A stretch of DNA of 64,000 nucleotides from Protula sp. h YS-2021 (Eukaryota; Annelida; Polychaeta; Sabellida; Serpulidae). The notes beneath the pieces are model-generated. The model saw only the letters and a list, made by a program, of their open reading frames with translations, did not search any database and had not been told where the DNA came from. Within the stretch, counting starts at the first letter, position 1; every line of letters starts with the position of its first letter. The DNA lies in contig OX457027.1 in NCBI GenBank assembly GCA_949752745.1, positions 82,081,214 through 82,145,213 of the forward strand, read 5' to 3'. The translations under genes and the position numbers were made by a program. Of this stretch, positions 50,147 through 63,737 are shown in pieces.

Positions 50147-50838
50147 TCAGTGGAACATAAGTGAGTAAATGAGTATATTTACCGTTTCAGCCACGTGCAG
50201 CGATGTCCGGACATCCTCCCCTGACATTATCGTCAAAACACGCATTTTGTGCTGCATTTTCATGGATGAACAAAGATAAATTAGTGACTTATTAATCTGC
50301 CTCCACCTGTCGCTGTCAGGGGTTATAATGGGTCCGTATACGCGGCCCAAATGAGGACGTCCGTATTTTAAAAATAGTTTGTGCCCACCATCAACAAAAT
50401 CCAACGCATGAGCCCACTCGTGTATAACCGTGTCGAGCAGGCTTTGAGCGGAGATAATATCATTCATATAAACTACTATTCTGAAATTACATCGAGACAG
50501 GCGCTCTGTCGTCCCTTCACATTGAATTGAAGGTATTGTCGGATCATTCAATATCCTAAGCAATACTCTGAAAAGGACGACACCATCAGCGCTGTCTCCT
50601 CAGCAACCAGACATTTCAAGTTTAAAGATATGGATCTCCACTTCAAAAGCTTGTTCTGTGTCATCCCCCTCTCTATAAAATAGCAGGGGATTAACTCTCC
50701 ACGGTTATTTGTGGGCTTTGCCGAAAATGCTATATCCTACAGAGCGCGTGGCTCTGCTTCCTTTTCAAACTGCAGGAAGAAAGACTCTGCAGTGATAGCG
50801 GCACATTTTCCAAAATTATACTGGCGTGTAATTTCCAT
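50147..50838 (-). pseudogene. HEXXH-motif gene, array unit 2
   Basis: Same as unit 1, including the 22-bp deletion. A CAG-to-TAG change at 50737-50739 adds a nonsense codon in the N-terminal part (RAL-stop-DIAFSA). The HEWAH part is intact. Confidence 0.6.
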
Positions 50839-51989
50839 TTTATTTAATCTAGCGAAAATTAGTCGTGAAACTAAGAGCGCGAGAAAAATCTTGTGAAGTT
50901 CGGTTTAACTGGTTATATCTCTAAATGAGATGTTGTCTTATGTTAACATGAGAATTTATAGCAGTATTGGAGTAGAGTAGCTTCATATCTCAGGAATAGG
51001 TGACAGTGAATTAATTTTCCAATTAAAGGTAGAATTAAGTTTAGGTGTTTTTATTGCGCTAGTAATGGTTTAGACACAGTATGCCCTACATAGGCTGGAA
51101 GGTGTCATTAAACAAATTACTTACTTACATAATTACTTACCTTAATGCTTCATATATAACTTAAGACCAAAGATTGAGTTTCTTATGTTAATCTGTATCA
51201 CAATGGTCAGAACGGATACATATTTTACTATGTTAGCATCTGTTGCGGCTCCGCTAAAGCTCGATGACACACGACCAGTAAACTATTTCAAGTTTATTTA
51301 CCGTTTCATGGTTTAGAGTACACCACTACCAAGTCAGACTGCAACCGTCCCATGATAGAGATGATTAAAATACCCAACATGTGACGTCATACGTTATGAT
51401 TTTTAAATACAAAAAAATCAGTTATTCAAACAGAACTATCAAAAGCAGCTTGCGAAAGTAAGGTATCACAATAAATCTTAAATGACCCAATAAACAATGT
51501 GATAACAGTAAGCAATAATTTAATACAAAAACGTAAAATTTAACACTGAATGGAAATAGTTTTGCAACAAAATATTTATTCATCAAAGTGCATAAGCTAC
51601 ATTTTGTTGATAGCAATTGTTTCATTTATGCACATGTTAGTAAGTGTAAATTTATAATGTATAGATTGCTTAAATTATCTTGAGACAGTCTGTATAACGC
51701 GTTGTTTTAAATTTTAGTCAATGTGTGTATTGTTTCAATATTTTAGTAAACAGAAGTATTGACTGTATAGACAGAATATCTGCAGTATATATATCTCACT
51801 TAAAAATATTACTGACTGACCACGAAATACAATTTATAAACCACACGTAAGAGGACGGCCTAACCACCCGAGAAATATTGGACTAGTCCTCAGACAGTGT
51901 TGTAGTATTGCAATCGCTACATTTATATACCATTCGCCAGCCTTCCATTAGAATGTGCCATTAAAGAAATTACTTACTTACGTAATTAC

Positions 51990-52681
51990 TCAGTGGAACA
52001 TAAGTGAGTAAATGAGTATATTTACCGTTTCAGCCACGTGCAGCGATGTCCGGACATCCTCCCCTGACATTATCGTCAAAACACGCATTTTGTGCTGCAT
52101 TTTCATGGATGAACAAAGATAAATTAGTGACTTATTAATCTGCCTCCACCTGTCGCTGTCAGGGGTTATAATGGGTCCGTATACGCGGCCCAAATGAGGA
52201 CGTCCGTATTTTAAAAATAGTTTGTGCCCACCATCAACAAAATCCAACGCATGAGCCCACTCGTGTATAACCGTGTCGAGCAGGCTTTGAGCGGAGATAA
52301 TATCATTCATATAAACTACTATTCTGAAATTACATCGAGACAGGCGCTCTGTCGTCCCTTCACATTGAATTGAAGGTATTGTCGGATCATTCAATATCCT
52401 AAGCAATACTCTGAAAAGGACGACACCATCAGCGCTGTCTCCTCAGCAACCAGACATTTCAAGTTTAAAGATATGGATCTCCACTTCAAAAGCTTGTTCT
52501 GTGTCATCCCCCTCTCTATAAAATCGCAGGGGATTAACTCTCCACGGTTATTTGTGGGCTTTGCCGAAAATGCTATATCCTGCAGAGCGCGTGGCTCTGC
52601 TTCCTTCTCAAACTGCAGGAAGAAAGACTCTGCAGTGATAGCGGCACATTTTCCAAAATTATACTGGCGTGTAATTTCCAT
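51990..52681 (-). pseudogene. HEXXH-motif gene, array unit 3
   Basis: Same structure as unit 1; both partial frames (96 and 138 codons) are open and HEWAHALDFV is intact. The frameshift deletion is present. Confidence 0.6.
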
Positions 52682-53832
52682 TTTATTTAATCTAGCGAAA
52701 ATTAGTCGTGAAACTAAGAGCGCGAGAAAAATCTTGTGAAGTTCGGTTTAACTGGTTATATCGCTAAATGAGATGTTGTCTTATGTTAACATGAGAATTT
52801 ATAGCAGTATTGGAGTAGAGTAGCTTCATATCTCAGGAATAGGTGACAGTGAATTAATTTTCCAATTAAAGGTAGAATTAAGTTTAGGTGTTTTTATTGC
52901 GCTAGTAATGGTTTAGACACAGTATGCCCTACATAGGCTGGAAGGTGTCATTAAACAAATTACTTACTTACATAATTACTTACCTTAATGCTTCATATAT
53001 AACTTAAGACCAAAGATTGAGTTTCTTATGTTAATCTATATCACATTGGTCAGAACGGATACATATTTTACTATGTTAGCATCTGTTGCGGCTCTGCTAA
53101 AGCTCGATGACACACGACCAGTAAACTATTTCAAGTTTATTTACCGTTTCATGGTTTACAGTACACCACTACCAAGTCAGACTGCAACCGTCCCATGATA
53201 GAGATGATTAAAACACCCAACATGTGACGTCATACGTTATGATTTTTAAATACAGAAAAATCAGTTATTCAAACAGAACTATCAAAAGCAGCTTGCGAAA
53301 GTAAGGTATCACAATAAATCTTAAATGACCCAATAAACAATGTGATAACAGTAAGCAATAATTTAATACAAAAACGTAAAATTTAACACTGAATGGAAAT
53401 AGTTTTGCAACAAAATATTTATTCATCAAAGTGCATAAGCTACATTTTGTTGATAGCAATTGCTTCATTTATGCACATGTTAGTAAGTGTAAATTTATAA
53501 TGTATAGATTGCTTAAATTATCTTGAGACAGTCTGTATAACGCGTTGTTTTAAATTTTAGTCAATGTGTGTATTGTTCCAATATTTTAGTAAACAGAAGT
53601 ATTGACTGAATAGACAGAATATCTGCAGTATATATATCTCACTTAAAAATATTACTGACTGACCACGAAATACAATTTATAAACCACACGTAAGAGGACG
53701 GCCTAACCACCCGAGAAATATTGGACTAGTCCTCAGACAGTGTTGTAGTATTGCAATCGCTACATTTATATACCATTCGCCAGCCTTCCATTAGAATGTG
53801 TCATTAAACAAATTACTTACTTACTTAATTAC

Positions 53833-54524
53833 TCAGTGGAACATAAGTGAGTAAATGAGTATATTTACCGTTTCAGCCACGTGCAGCGATGTCCGGACAT
53901 CCTCCCCTGACATTATCGTCAAAACACGCATTTTGTGCTGCATTTTCATGGATGAACAAAGATAAATTAGTGACTTATTAATCTGCCTCCACCTGTCGCT
54001 GTCAGGGGTTATAATGGGTCCGTATACGCGGCCCAAATGAGGACGTCCGTATTTTAAAAATAGTTTGTGCCCACCATCAACAAAATCCAACGCATGAGCC
54101 CACTCGTGTATAACCGTGTCGAGCAGGCTTTGAGCGGAGATAATATCATTCATATAAACTACTATTCTGAAATTACATCGAGACAGGCGCTCTGTCGTCC
54201 CTTCACATTGAATTGAAGGTATTGTCGGATCATTCAATATCCTAAGCAATACTCTGAAAAGGACGACACCATCAGCGCTGTCTCCTCAGCAACCAGACAT
54301 TTCAAGTTTAAAGATATGGATCTCCACTTCAAAAGCTTGTTCTGTGTCATCCCCCTCTCTATAAAATCGCAGGGGATTAACTCTCCACGGTTATTTGTGG
54401 GCTTTGCCGAAAATGCTATATCCTGCAGAGCGCGTGGCTCTGCTTCCTTCTCAAACTGCAGGAAGAAAGACTCTGCAGTGATAGCGGCACATTTTCCAAA
54501 ATTATACTGGCGTGTAATTTCCAT
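53833..54524 (-). pseudogene. HEXXH-motif gene, array unit 4
   Basis: Coding parts are the same as in unit 3. Units 3 to 5 also share spacer variants, so they come from one local duplication. Confidence 0.6.
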
Positions 54525-55675
54525 TTTATTTAATCTAGCGAAAATTAGTCGTGAAACTAAGAGCGCGAGAAAAATCTTGTGAAGTTCGGTTTAACTGGTT
54601 ATATCGCTAAATGAGATGTTGTCTTATGTTAACATGAGAATTTATAGCAGTATTGGAGTAGAGTAGCTTCATATCTCAGGAATAGGTGACAGTGAATTAA
54701 TTTTCCAATTAAAGGTAGAATTAAGTTTAGGTGTTTTTATTGCGCTAGTAATGGTTTAGACACAGTATGCCCTACATAGGCTGGAAGGTGTCATTAAACA
54801 AATTACTTACTTACATAATTACTTACCTTAATGCTTCATATATAACTTAAGACCAAAGATTGAGTTTCTTATGTTAATCTATATCACATTGGTCAGAACG
54901 GATACATATTTTACTATGTTAGCATCTGTTGCGGCTCTGCTAAAGCTCGATGACACACGACCAGTAAACTATTTCAAGTTTATTTACCGTTTCATGGTTT
55001 ACAGTACACCACTACCAAGTCAGACTGCAACCGTCCCATGATAGAGATGATTAAAATACCCAACATGTGACGTCATACGTTATGATTTTTAAATACAGAA
55101 AAATCAGTTATTCAAACAGAACTATCAAAAGCAGCTTGCGAAAGTAAGGTATCACAATAAATCTTAAATGACCCAATAAACAATGTGATAACAGTAAGCA
55201 ATAATTTAATACAAAAACGTAAAATTTAACACTGAATGGAAATAGTTTTGCAACAAAATATTTATTCATCAAAGTGCATAAGCTACATTTTGTTGATAGC
55301 AATTGCTTCATTTATGCACATGTTAGTAAGTGTAAATTTATAATGTATAGATTGCTTAAATTATCTTGAGACAGTCTGTATAACGCGTTGTTTTAAATTT
55401 TAGTCAATGTGTGTATTGTTCCAATATTTTAGTAAACAGAAGTATTGACTGAATAGACAGAATATCTGCAGTATATATATCTCACTTAAAAATATTATTG
55501 ACTGACCACGAAATACAATTTATAAACCACACGTAAGAGGACGGCCTAACCACCCGAGAAATATTGGACTAGTCCTCAGACAGTGTTGTAGTATTGCAAT
55601 CGCTACATTTATATACCATTCGCCAGCCTTCCATTAGAATGTGTCATTAAACAAATTACTTACTTACTTAATTAC

Positions 55676-56367
55676 TCAGTGGAACATAAGTGAGTAAATG
55701 AGTATATTTACCGTTTCAGCCACGTGCAGCGATGTCCGGACATCCTCCCCTGACATGATCGTCAAAACACGCATTTTGTGCTGCATTTTCATGGATGAAC
55801 AAAGATAAATTAGTGACTTATTAATCTGCCTCCACCTGTCGCTGTCAGGGGTTATAATGGGTCCGTATACGCGGCCCAAATGAGGACGTCCGTATTTTAA
55901 AAATAGTTTGTGCTCACCATCAACAAAATCCAACGCATGAGCCCACTCGTGTATAACCGTGTCGAGCAGGCTTTGAGCGGAGATAATATCATTCATATAA
56001 ACTACTATTCTGAAAATACATCGAGACAGGCGCTCTGTCGTCCCTTCACATTGAATTGAAGGTATTGTCGGATCATTCAATATCCTAAGCAATACTCTGA
56101 AAAGGACGACACCATCAGCGCTGTCTCCTCAGCAACCAGACATTTCAAGTTTAAAGATATGGATCTCCACTTCAAAAGCTTGTTCTGTGTCATCCCCCTC
56201 TCTATAAAATCGCAGGGGATTAACTCTCCACGGTTATTTGTGGGCTTTGCCGAAAATGCTATATCCTGCAGAGCGCGTGGCTCTGCTTCCTTCTCAAACT
56301 GCAGGAAGAAAGACTCTGCAGTGATAGCGGCACATTTTCCAAAATTATACTGGCGTGTAATTTCCAT
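55676..56367 (-). pseudogene. HEXXH-motif gene, array unit 5
   Basis: As unit 4, with CIFRIV for CNFRIV and VDGEHK for VDGGHK. HEWAH is intact. The CIFRIV variant recurs in unit 7, not in unit 6. Confidence 0.6.
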
Positions 56368-57518
56368 TTTATTTAATCTAGCGAAAATTAGTCGTGAAAC
56401 TAAGAGCGCGAGAAAAATCTTGTGAAGTTCGGTTTAACTGGTTATATCTCTAAATGAGATGTTGTCTTATGTTAACGTGAGAATTTATAGCAGTATTGGA
56501 GTAGAGTAGCTTCATATCTCAGGAATAGGTGACAGTGAATTAATTTTCCAATTAAAGGTAGAATTAAGTTTAGGTGTTTTTATTGCGCTAGTAATGGTTT
56601 AGACACAGTATGCCCTACATAGGCTGGAAGGTGTCATTAAACAAATTACTTACTTACATAATTACTTACCTTAATGCTTCATATATAACTTAAGACCAAA
56701 GATTGAGTTTCTTATGTTAATCTATATCACATTGGTCAGAACGGATACATATTTTACTATGTTAGCATCTGTTGCGGCTCTGCTAAAGCTCGATGACACA
56801 CGACCAGTAAACTATTTCAAGTTTATTTACCGTTTCATGGTTTACAGTACACCACTACCAAGTCAGACTGCAACCGTCCCATGATAGAGATGATTAAAAT
56901 ACCCAACATGTGACGTCATACGTTATGATTTTTAAATACAAAAAAATCAGTTATTCAAACAGAACTATCAAAAGCAGCTTGCGAAAGTAAGGTATCACAA
57001 TAAATCTTAAATGACCAAATAAACAATGTGATAACAGTAAGCAATAATTTAATACAAAAACGTAAAATTTAACACTGAATGGAAATAGTTTTGCAACAAA
57101 ATATTTATTCATCAAAGTGCATAAGCTACATTTTGTTGATAGCAATTGCTTCATTTATGCACATGTTAGTAAGTGTAAATTTATAATGTATAGATTGCTT
57201 AAATTATCTTGAGACAGTCTGTATAACGCGTTGTTTTAAATTTTAGTCAATGTGTGTATTGTTCCAATATTTTAGTAAACAGAAGTATTGACTGAATAGA
57301 CAGAATATCTGCAGTATATATATCTCACTTAAAAATATTACTGACTGACCACGAAATACAATTTATAAACCACACGTAAGAGGACGGCCTAACCACCCGA
57401 GAAATATTGGACTAGTCCTCAGACAGTGTTGTAGTATTGCAATCGCTACATTTATATACCATTCGCCAGCCTTCCATTAGAATGTGTCATTAAACAAATT
57501 ACTTACTTACTTAATTAC

Positions 57519-58210
57519 TCAGTGGAACATAAGTGAGTAAATGAGTATATTTACCGTTTCAGCCACGTGCAGCGATGTCCGGACATCCTCCCCTGACATT
57601 ATCGTCAAAACACGCATTTTGTGCTGCATTTTCATGGATGAACAAAGATAAATTAGTGACTTATTAATCTGCCTCCACCTGTCGCTGTCAGGGGTTATAA
57701 TGGGTCCGTATAAGCGGCCCAAATGAGGACGTCCGTATTTTAAAAATAGTTTGTGCCCACCATCAACAAAATCCAACGCATGAGCCCACTCGTGTATAAC
57801 CGTGTCGAGCAGGCTTTGAGCGGAGATAATATCATTCATATAAACTACTATTCTGAAATTACATCGAGACAGGCGCTCTGTCGTCCCTTCACATTGAATT
57901 GAAGGTATTGTCGGATCATTCAATATCCTAAGCAATACTCTGAAAAGGACGACACCATCAGCGCTGTCTCCTCAGCAACCAGACATTTCAAGTTTAAAGA
58001 TATGGATCTCCACTTCAAAAGCTTGTTCTGTGTCATCCCCCTCTCTATAAAATAGCAGGGGATTAACTCTCCACGGTTATTTGTGGGCGTTGCCGAAAAT
58101 GCTATATCCTGCAGAGCGCGTGGCTCTGCTTCCTTCTCAAACTGCAGGAAGAAAGACTCTGCAGTGATAGCGGCACATTTTCCAAAATTATACTGGCGTG
58201 TAATTTCCAT
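57519..58210 (-). pseudogene. HEXXH-motif gene, array unit 6
   Basis: As unit 1, with SATPTNNR, PCYFIER and GRLYGP variants. HEWAH is intact and the frameshift deletion is present. Confidence 0.6.
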
Positions 58211-59361
58211 TTTATTTAATCTAGCGAAAATTAGTCGTGAAACTAAGAGCGCGAGAAAAATCTTGTGAAGTTCGGTTTAACTGGTTATATCTCTAAATGA
58301 GATGTTGTCTTATGTTAACGTGAGAATTTCTAGCAGTATTGGAGTAGAGTAGCTTCATATCTCAGGAATAGGTGACAGTGAATTAATTTTCCAATTAAAG
58401 GTAGAATTAAGTTTAGGTGTTTTTATTGCGCTAGTAATGGTTTAGACACAGTATGCCCTACATAGGCTGGAAGGTGTCATTAAACAAATTACTTACTTAC
58501 ATAATTACTTACCTTAATGCTTCATATATAACTTAAGACCAAAGATTGAGTTTCTTATGTTAATCTATATCACGTTGGTCAGAACGGATACATATTTTAC
58601 TATGTTAGCATCTGTTGCGGCTCCGCTAAAGCTCGATGACACACGACCAGTAAACTATTTCAAGTTTATTTACCGTTTCATGGTTTACAGTACACCACTA
58701 CCAAGTCAGACTGCAACCGTCCCATGATAGAGATGATTAAAATACCCAACATGTGACGTCATACGTTATGATTTTTAAATACAAAAAAATCAGTTATTCA
58801 AACAGAACTATCAAAAGCAGCTTGCGAAAGTAAGGTATCACAATAAATCTTAAATGACCCAATAAACAATGTGATAACAGTAAGCAATAATTTAATACAA
58901 AAACGTAAAATTTAACACTGAATGGAAATAGTTTTGCAACAAAATATTTATTCATCAAAGTGCATAAGCTACATTTTGTTGATAGCAATTGCTTCATTTA
59001 TGCACATGTTAGTAAGTGTAAATTTATAATGTATAGATTGCTTAAATTATCTTGAGACAGTCTGTATAACGCGTTGTTTTAAATTTTAGTCAATGTGTGT
59101 ATTGTTCCAATATTTTAGTAAACAGAAGTATTGACTGAATAGACAGAATATCTGCAGTATATATATCTCACTTAAAAATATTACTGACTGACCACGAAAT
59201 ACAATTTATAAACCACACGTAAGAGGACGGCCTAACCACCCGAGAAATATTGGACTAGTCCTCAGACAGTGTTGTAGTATTGCAATCGCTACATTTATAT
59301 ACCATTCGCCAGCCTTCCATTAGAATGTGTCATTAAACAAATTACTTACTTACTTAATTAC

Positions 59362-60053
59362 TCAGTGGAACATAAGTGAGTAAATGAGTATATTTACCGT
59401 TTCAGCCACGTGCAGCGATGTCCGGACATCCTCCCCTGACATTATCGTCAAAACACGCATTTTGTGCTGCATTTTCATGGATGAACAAAGATAAATTAGT
59501 GACTTATTAATCTGCCTCCACCTGTTGCTGTCAGGGGTTATAATGGGTCCGTATACGCGGCCCAAATGAGGACGTCCGTATTTTAAAAATAGTTTGTGCC
59601 CACCATCAACAAAATCCAACGCATGAGCCCACTCGTGTATAACCGTGTCGAGCAGGCTTTGAGCGGAGATAATATCATTCATATAAACTACTATTCTGAA
59701 AATACATCGAGACAGGCGCTCTGTCGTCCCTTCACATTGAATTGAAGGTATTGTCGGATCATTCAATAGCCTAAGCAATACTCTGAAAAGGACGACACCA
59801 TCAGCGCTGTCTCCTCAGCAACCAGACATTTCAAGTTTAAAGATATGGATCTCCACTTCAAAAGCTTGTTCTGTGTCATCCCCCTCTCTATAAAATAGCA
59901 GGGGATTAACTCTCCACGGTTATTTGTGGGCTTTGCCGAAAATGCTATATCCTGCAGAGCGCGTGGCTCTGCTTCCTTCTCAAACTGCAGGAAGAAAGAC
60001 TCTGCAGTGATAGCGGCACATTTTCCAAAATTATACTGGCGTGTAATTTCCAT
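59362..60053 (-). pseudogene. HEXXH-motif gene, array unit 7
   Basis: As unit 6 in PCYFIER; LRLLNDP replaces LRILNDP, and PDSNRW replaces PDSDRW. HEWAH is intact. Confidence 0.6.
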
Positions 60054-61204
60054 TTTATTTAATCTAGCGAAAATTAGTCGTGAAACTAAGAGCGCGAGAA
60101 AAATCTTGTGAAGTTCGGTTTAACTGGTTATATCTCTAAATGAGATGTTGTCTTATGTTAACGTGAGAATTTATAGCAGTATTGGAGTAGAGTAGCTTCA
60201 TATCTCAGGAATAGGTGACAGTGAATTAATTTTCCAATTAAAGGTAGAATTAAGTTTAGGTGTTTTTATTGCGCTAGTAATGGTTTAGACACAGTATGCC
60301 CTACATAGGCTGGAAGGTGTCATTAAACAAATTACTTACTTACATAATTACTTACCTTAATGCTTCATATATAACTTAAGACCAAAGATTGAGTTTCTTA
60401 TGTTAATCTATATCACGTTGGTCAGAACGGATACATATTTTACTATGTTAGCATCTGTTGCGGCTCCGCTAAAGCTCGATGACACACGACCAGTAAACTA
60501 TTTCAAGTTTATTTACCGTTTCATGGTTTACAGTACACCACTACCAAGTCAGACTGCAACCGTCCCATGATAGAGATGATTAAAATACCCAACATGTGAC
60601 GTCATACGTTATGATTTTTAAATACAAAAAAATCAGTTATTCAAACAGAACTATCAAAAGCAGCTTGCGAAAGTAAGGTATCACAATAAATCTTAAATGA
60701 CCCAATAAACAATGTGATAACAGTAAGCAATAATTTAATACAAAAACGTAAAATTTAACACTGAATGGAAATAGTTTTGCAACAAAATATTTATTCATCA
60801 AAGTGCATAAGCTACATTTTGTTGATAGCAATTGCTTCATTTATGCACATGTTAGTAAGTGTAAATTTATAATGTATAGATTGCTTAAATTATCTTGAGA
60901 CAGTCTGTATAACGCGTTGTTTTAAATTTTAGTCAATGTGTGTATTGTTTCAATATTTTAGTAAACAGAAGTATTGACTGAATAGACAGAATATCTGCAG
61001 TATATATATCTCACTTAAAAATATTACTGACTGACCACGAAATACAATTTATAAACCACACGTAAGAGGACGGCCTAACCACCCGAGAAATATTGGACTA
61101 GTCCTCAGACAGTGTTGTAGTATTGCAATCGCTACATTTATATACCATTCGCCAGCCTTCCATTAGAATGTGCCATTAAACAAATTACTTACTTACGTAA
61201 TTAC

Positions 61205-61896
61205 TCAGTGGAACATAAGTGAGTAAATGAGTATATTTACCGTTTCAGCCACGTGCAGCGATGTCCGGACATCCTCCCCTGACATTATCGTCAAAACACG
61301 CATTTTGTGCTGCATTTTCATGGATGAACAAAGATAAATTAGTGACTTATTAATCTGCCTCCACCTGTCGCTGTCAGGGGTTATAATGGGTCCGTATACG
61401 CGGCCCAAATGAGGACGTCCGTATTTTAAAAATAGTTTGTGCCCACCATCAACAAAATCCAACGCATGAGCCCACTCGTGTATAACCGTGTCGAGCAGGC
61501 TTTGAGCGGAGATAATATCATTCATATAAACTACTATTCTGAAATTACATCGAGACAGGCGCTCTGTCGTCCCTTCACATTGAATTGAAGGTATTGTCGG
61601 ATCATTCAATATCCTAAGCAATACTCTGAAAAGGACGACACCATCAGCGCTGTCTCCTCAGCAACCAGACATTTCAAGTTTAAAGATATGGATCTCCACT
61701 TCAAAAGCTTGTTCTGTGTCATCCCCCTCTCTATAAAATAGCAGGGGATTAACTCTCCACGGTTATTTGTGGGCTTTGCCGAAAATGCTATATCCTACAG
61801 AGCGCGTGGCTCTGCTTCCTTCTCAAACTGCAGGAAGAAAGACTCTGCAGTGATAGCGGCACATTTTCCAAAATTATACTGGCGTGTAATTTCCAT
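61205..61896 (-). pseudogene. HEXXH-motif gene, array unit 8
   Basis: It shares the N-terminal TAG (61795-61797) with unit 2 and unit 9. The C-terminal 138-codon frame is identical to that of unit 2. Confidence 0.6.
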
Positions 61897-63045
61897 TTTA
61901 TTTAATCTAGCGAAAATTAGTCGTGAAACTAAGAGCGCGAGAAAAATCTTGTGAAGTTCGGTTTAACTGGTTATATCTCTAAATGAGATGTTGTCTTATG
62001 TTAACATGAGAATTTATAGCAGTATTGGAGTAGAGTAGCTTCATATCTCAGGAATAGGTGACAGTGAATTAATTTTCCAATTAAAGGTAGAATTAAGTTT
62101 AGGTGTTTTTATTGCGCTAGTAATGGTTTAGACACAGTATGCCCTACATAGGCTGGAAGGTGTCATTAAACAAATTACTTACTTACATACTTACTTACTT
62201 TAATGCTTGATATATAACTTAAGACCAAAGATTGAGTTTCTTATGTTACTCTATATAACATTGGTCAGAACGGATACATATTTTACTATGTTAGCATCTG
62301 TTGCGGCTCCGCTAAAGCTCGATGACACACGACCAGTAAACTATTTCAAGTTTATTTACCGTTTCATGGTTTACAGTACACCACTACCAAGTCAGACTGC
62401 AACCGTCCCATGACAGAGATGATTAAAATACCCAACATGTGACGTCATACGTTATGATTTTTAAATACAAAAATCAGTTATTCAAACAGAACTATCAAAA
62501 GCAGCTTGCGAAAGTAAGGTATCACAATAAATCTTAAATGACCCAATAAACAATGTGATAACAGTAAGGAATAATTTAATACAAAAACGTAAAATTTAAC
62601 ACTGAAAGGAAATAGTTTTACAACAAAATATTTATTCATCAAAGTGCATAAGTTACATTTTGTTGATAGCAATTGTTTCATTTATGCACATGTTAGTAAG
62701 TGTAAATTTATAATGTATAGATTGCTTAAATTATCTTGAGACAGTCTGTATAACGCGTTGTTTTAAATTTTAGTCAATATGTGTATTGTTCCAATATTTT
62801 AGTAAACAGAAGTATTGACTGAATAGACAGAATATCTGCAGTATATATATCTCACTTAAAAATATTACTGACTGACCACGAAATACAATTTATAAACCAC
62901 ACGTAAGAGGACGGCCTTACCACCCGAGAAATATTGGACTAGTCCTCAGACAGTGTTGTAGTATTGCAGTCGCTACATTTATATACCATTCGCCAGCCTT
63001 CCATTAGAATGTGTCATTAAACAAATTACTTACTTACTTAATTAC

Positions 63046-63737
63046 TCAGTGGAACATAAGTGAGTAAATGAGTATCTTTACCGTTTCAGCCACGTGCAGC
63101 GATGTCCGGACATCCTCCCCTGACATTATCGTCAAAACACGCATTTTGTGCTGCATTTTCATGGATGAACAAAGATAAATTAGCTACTTATTAATCTGCC
63201 TCCACCTGTCGCTGTCAGGGGTTATAATGGGTCCGTATACGCGGCCCAAATGAGGACGTCCGTATTTTAAAAATAGTTTGTGCCCACCATCAACAAAATC
63301 CAACTCATGAGCCCACTCGTGTATAACCGTGTCGAGCAGGCTTTGAGCGGAGATAATATCAATCATATAAACTACTATTCTGAAATTACATCGAGACAGG
63401 CGCTCTGTCGTCCCTTCACATTGAATTGAAGGTATTGTCGGATCATTCAATATCCTAAGCAATACTCTGAAAAGGACGACACCATCAGCGCTGTCTCCTC
63501 AGCAACCAAACATTTCAAGTTTAAAGATATGGATCTCCACTTCAAAAGCTTGTTCTGTGTCATCCCCCTCTCTATAAAATCGCAGGGGATTAACTCTCCA
63601 CGGTTATTTGTGGGCTTTGCCGAAAATGCTATATCCTACAGAGCGCGTGGCTCTGCTTCCTTCTCAAACTGCAGGAAGAAAGACTCTGCAGTGATAGCGG
63701 CACATTTTCCAAAATTATACTGGCGTGTAATTTCCAT
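63046..63737 (-). pseudogene. HEXXH-motif gene, array unit 9
   Basis: It carries the N-terminal TAG, a new TAG at 63184-63186 after WRQINK, and HEWAHELD for HEWAHALD. The unit continues to the window edge, so the array extends further. Confidence 0.6.
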
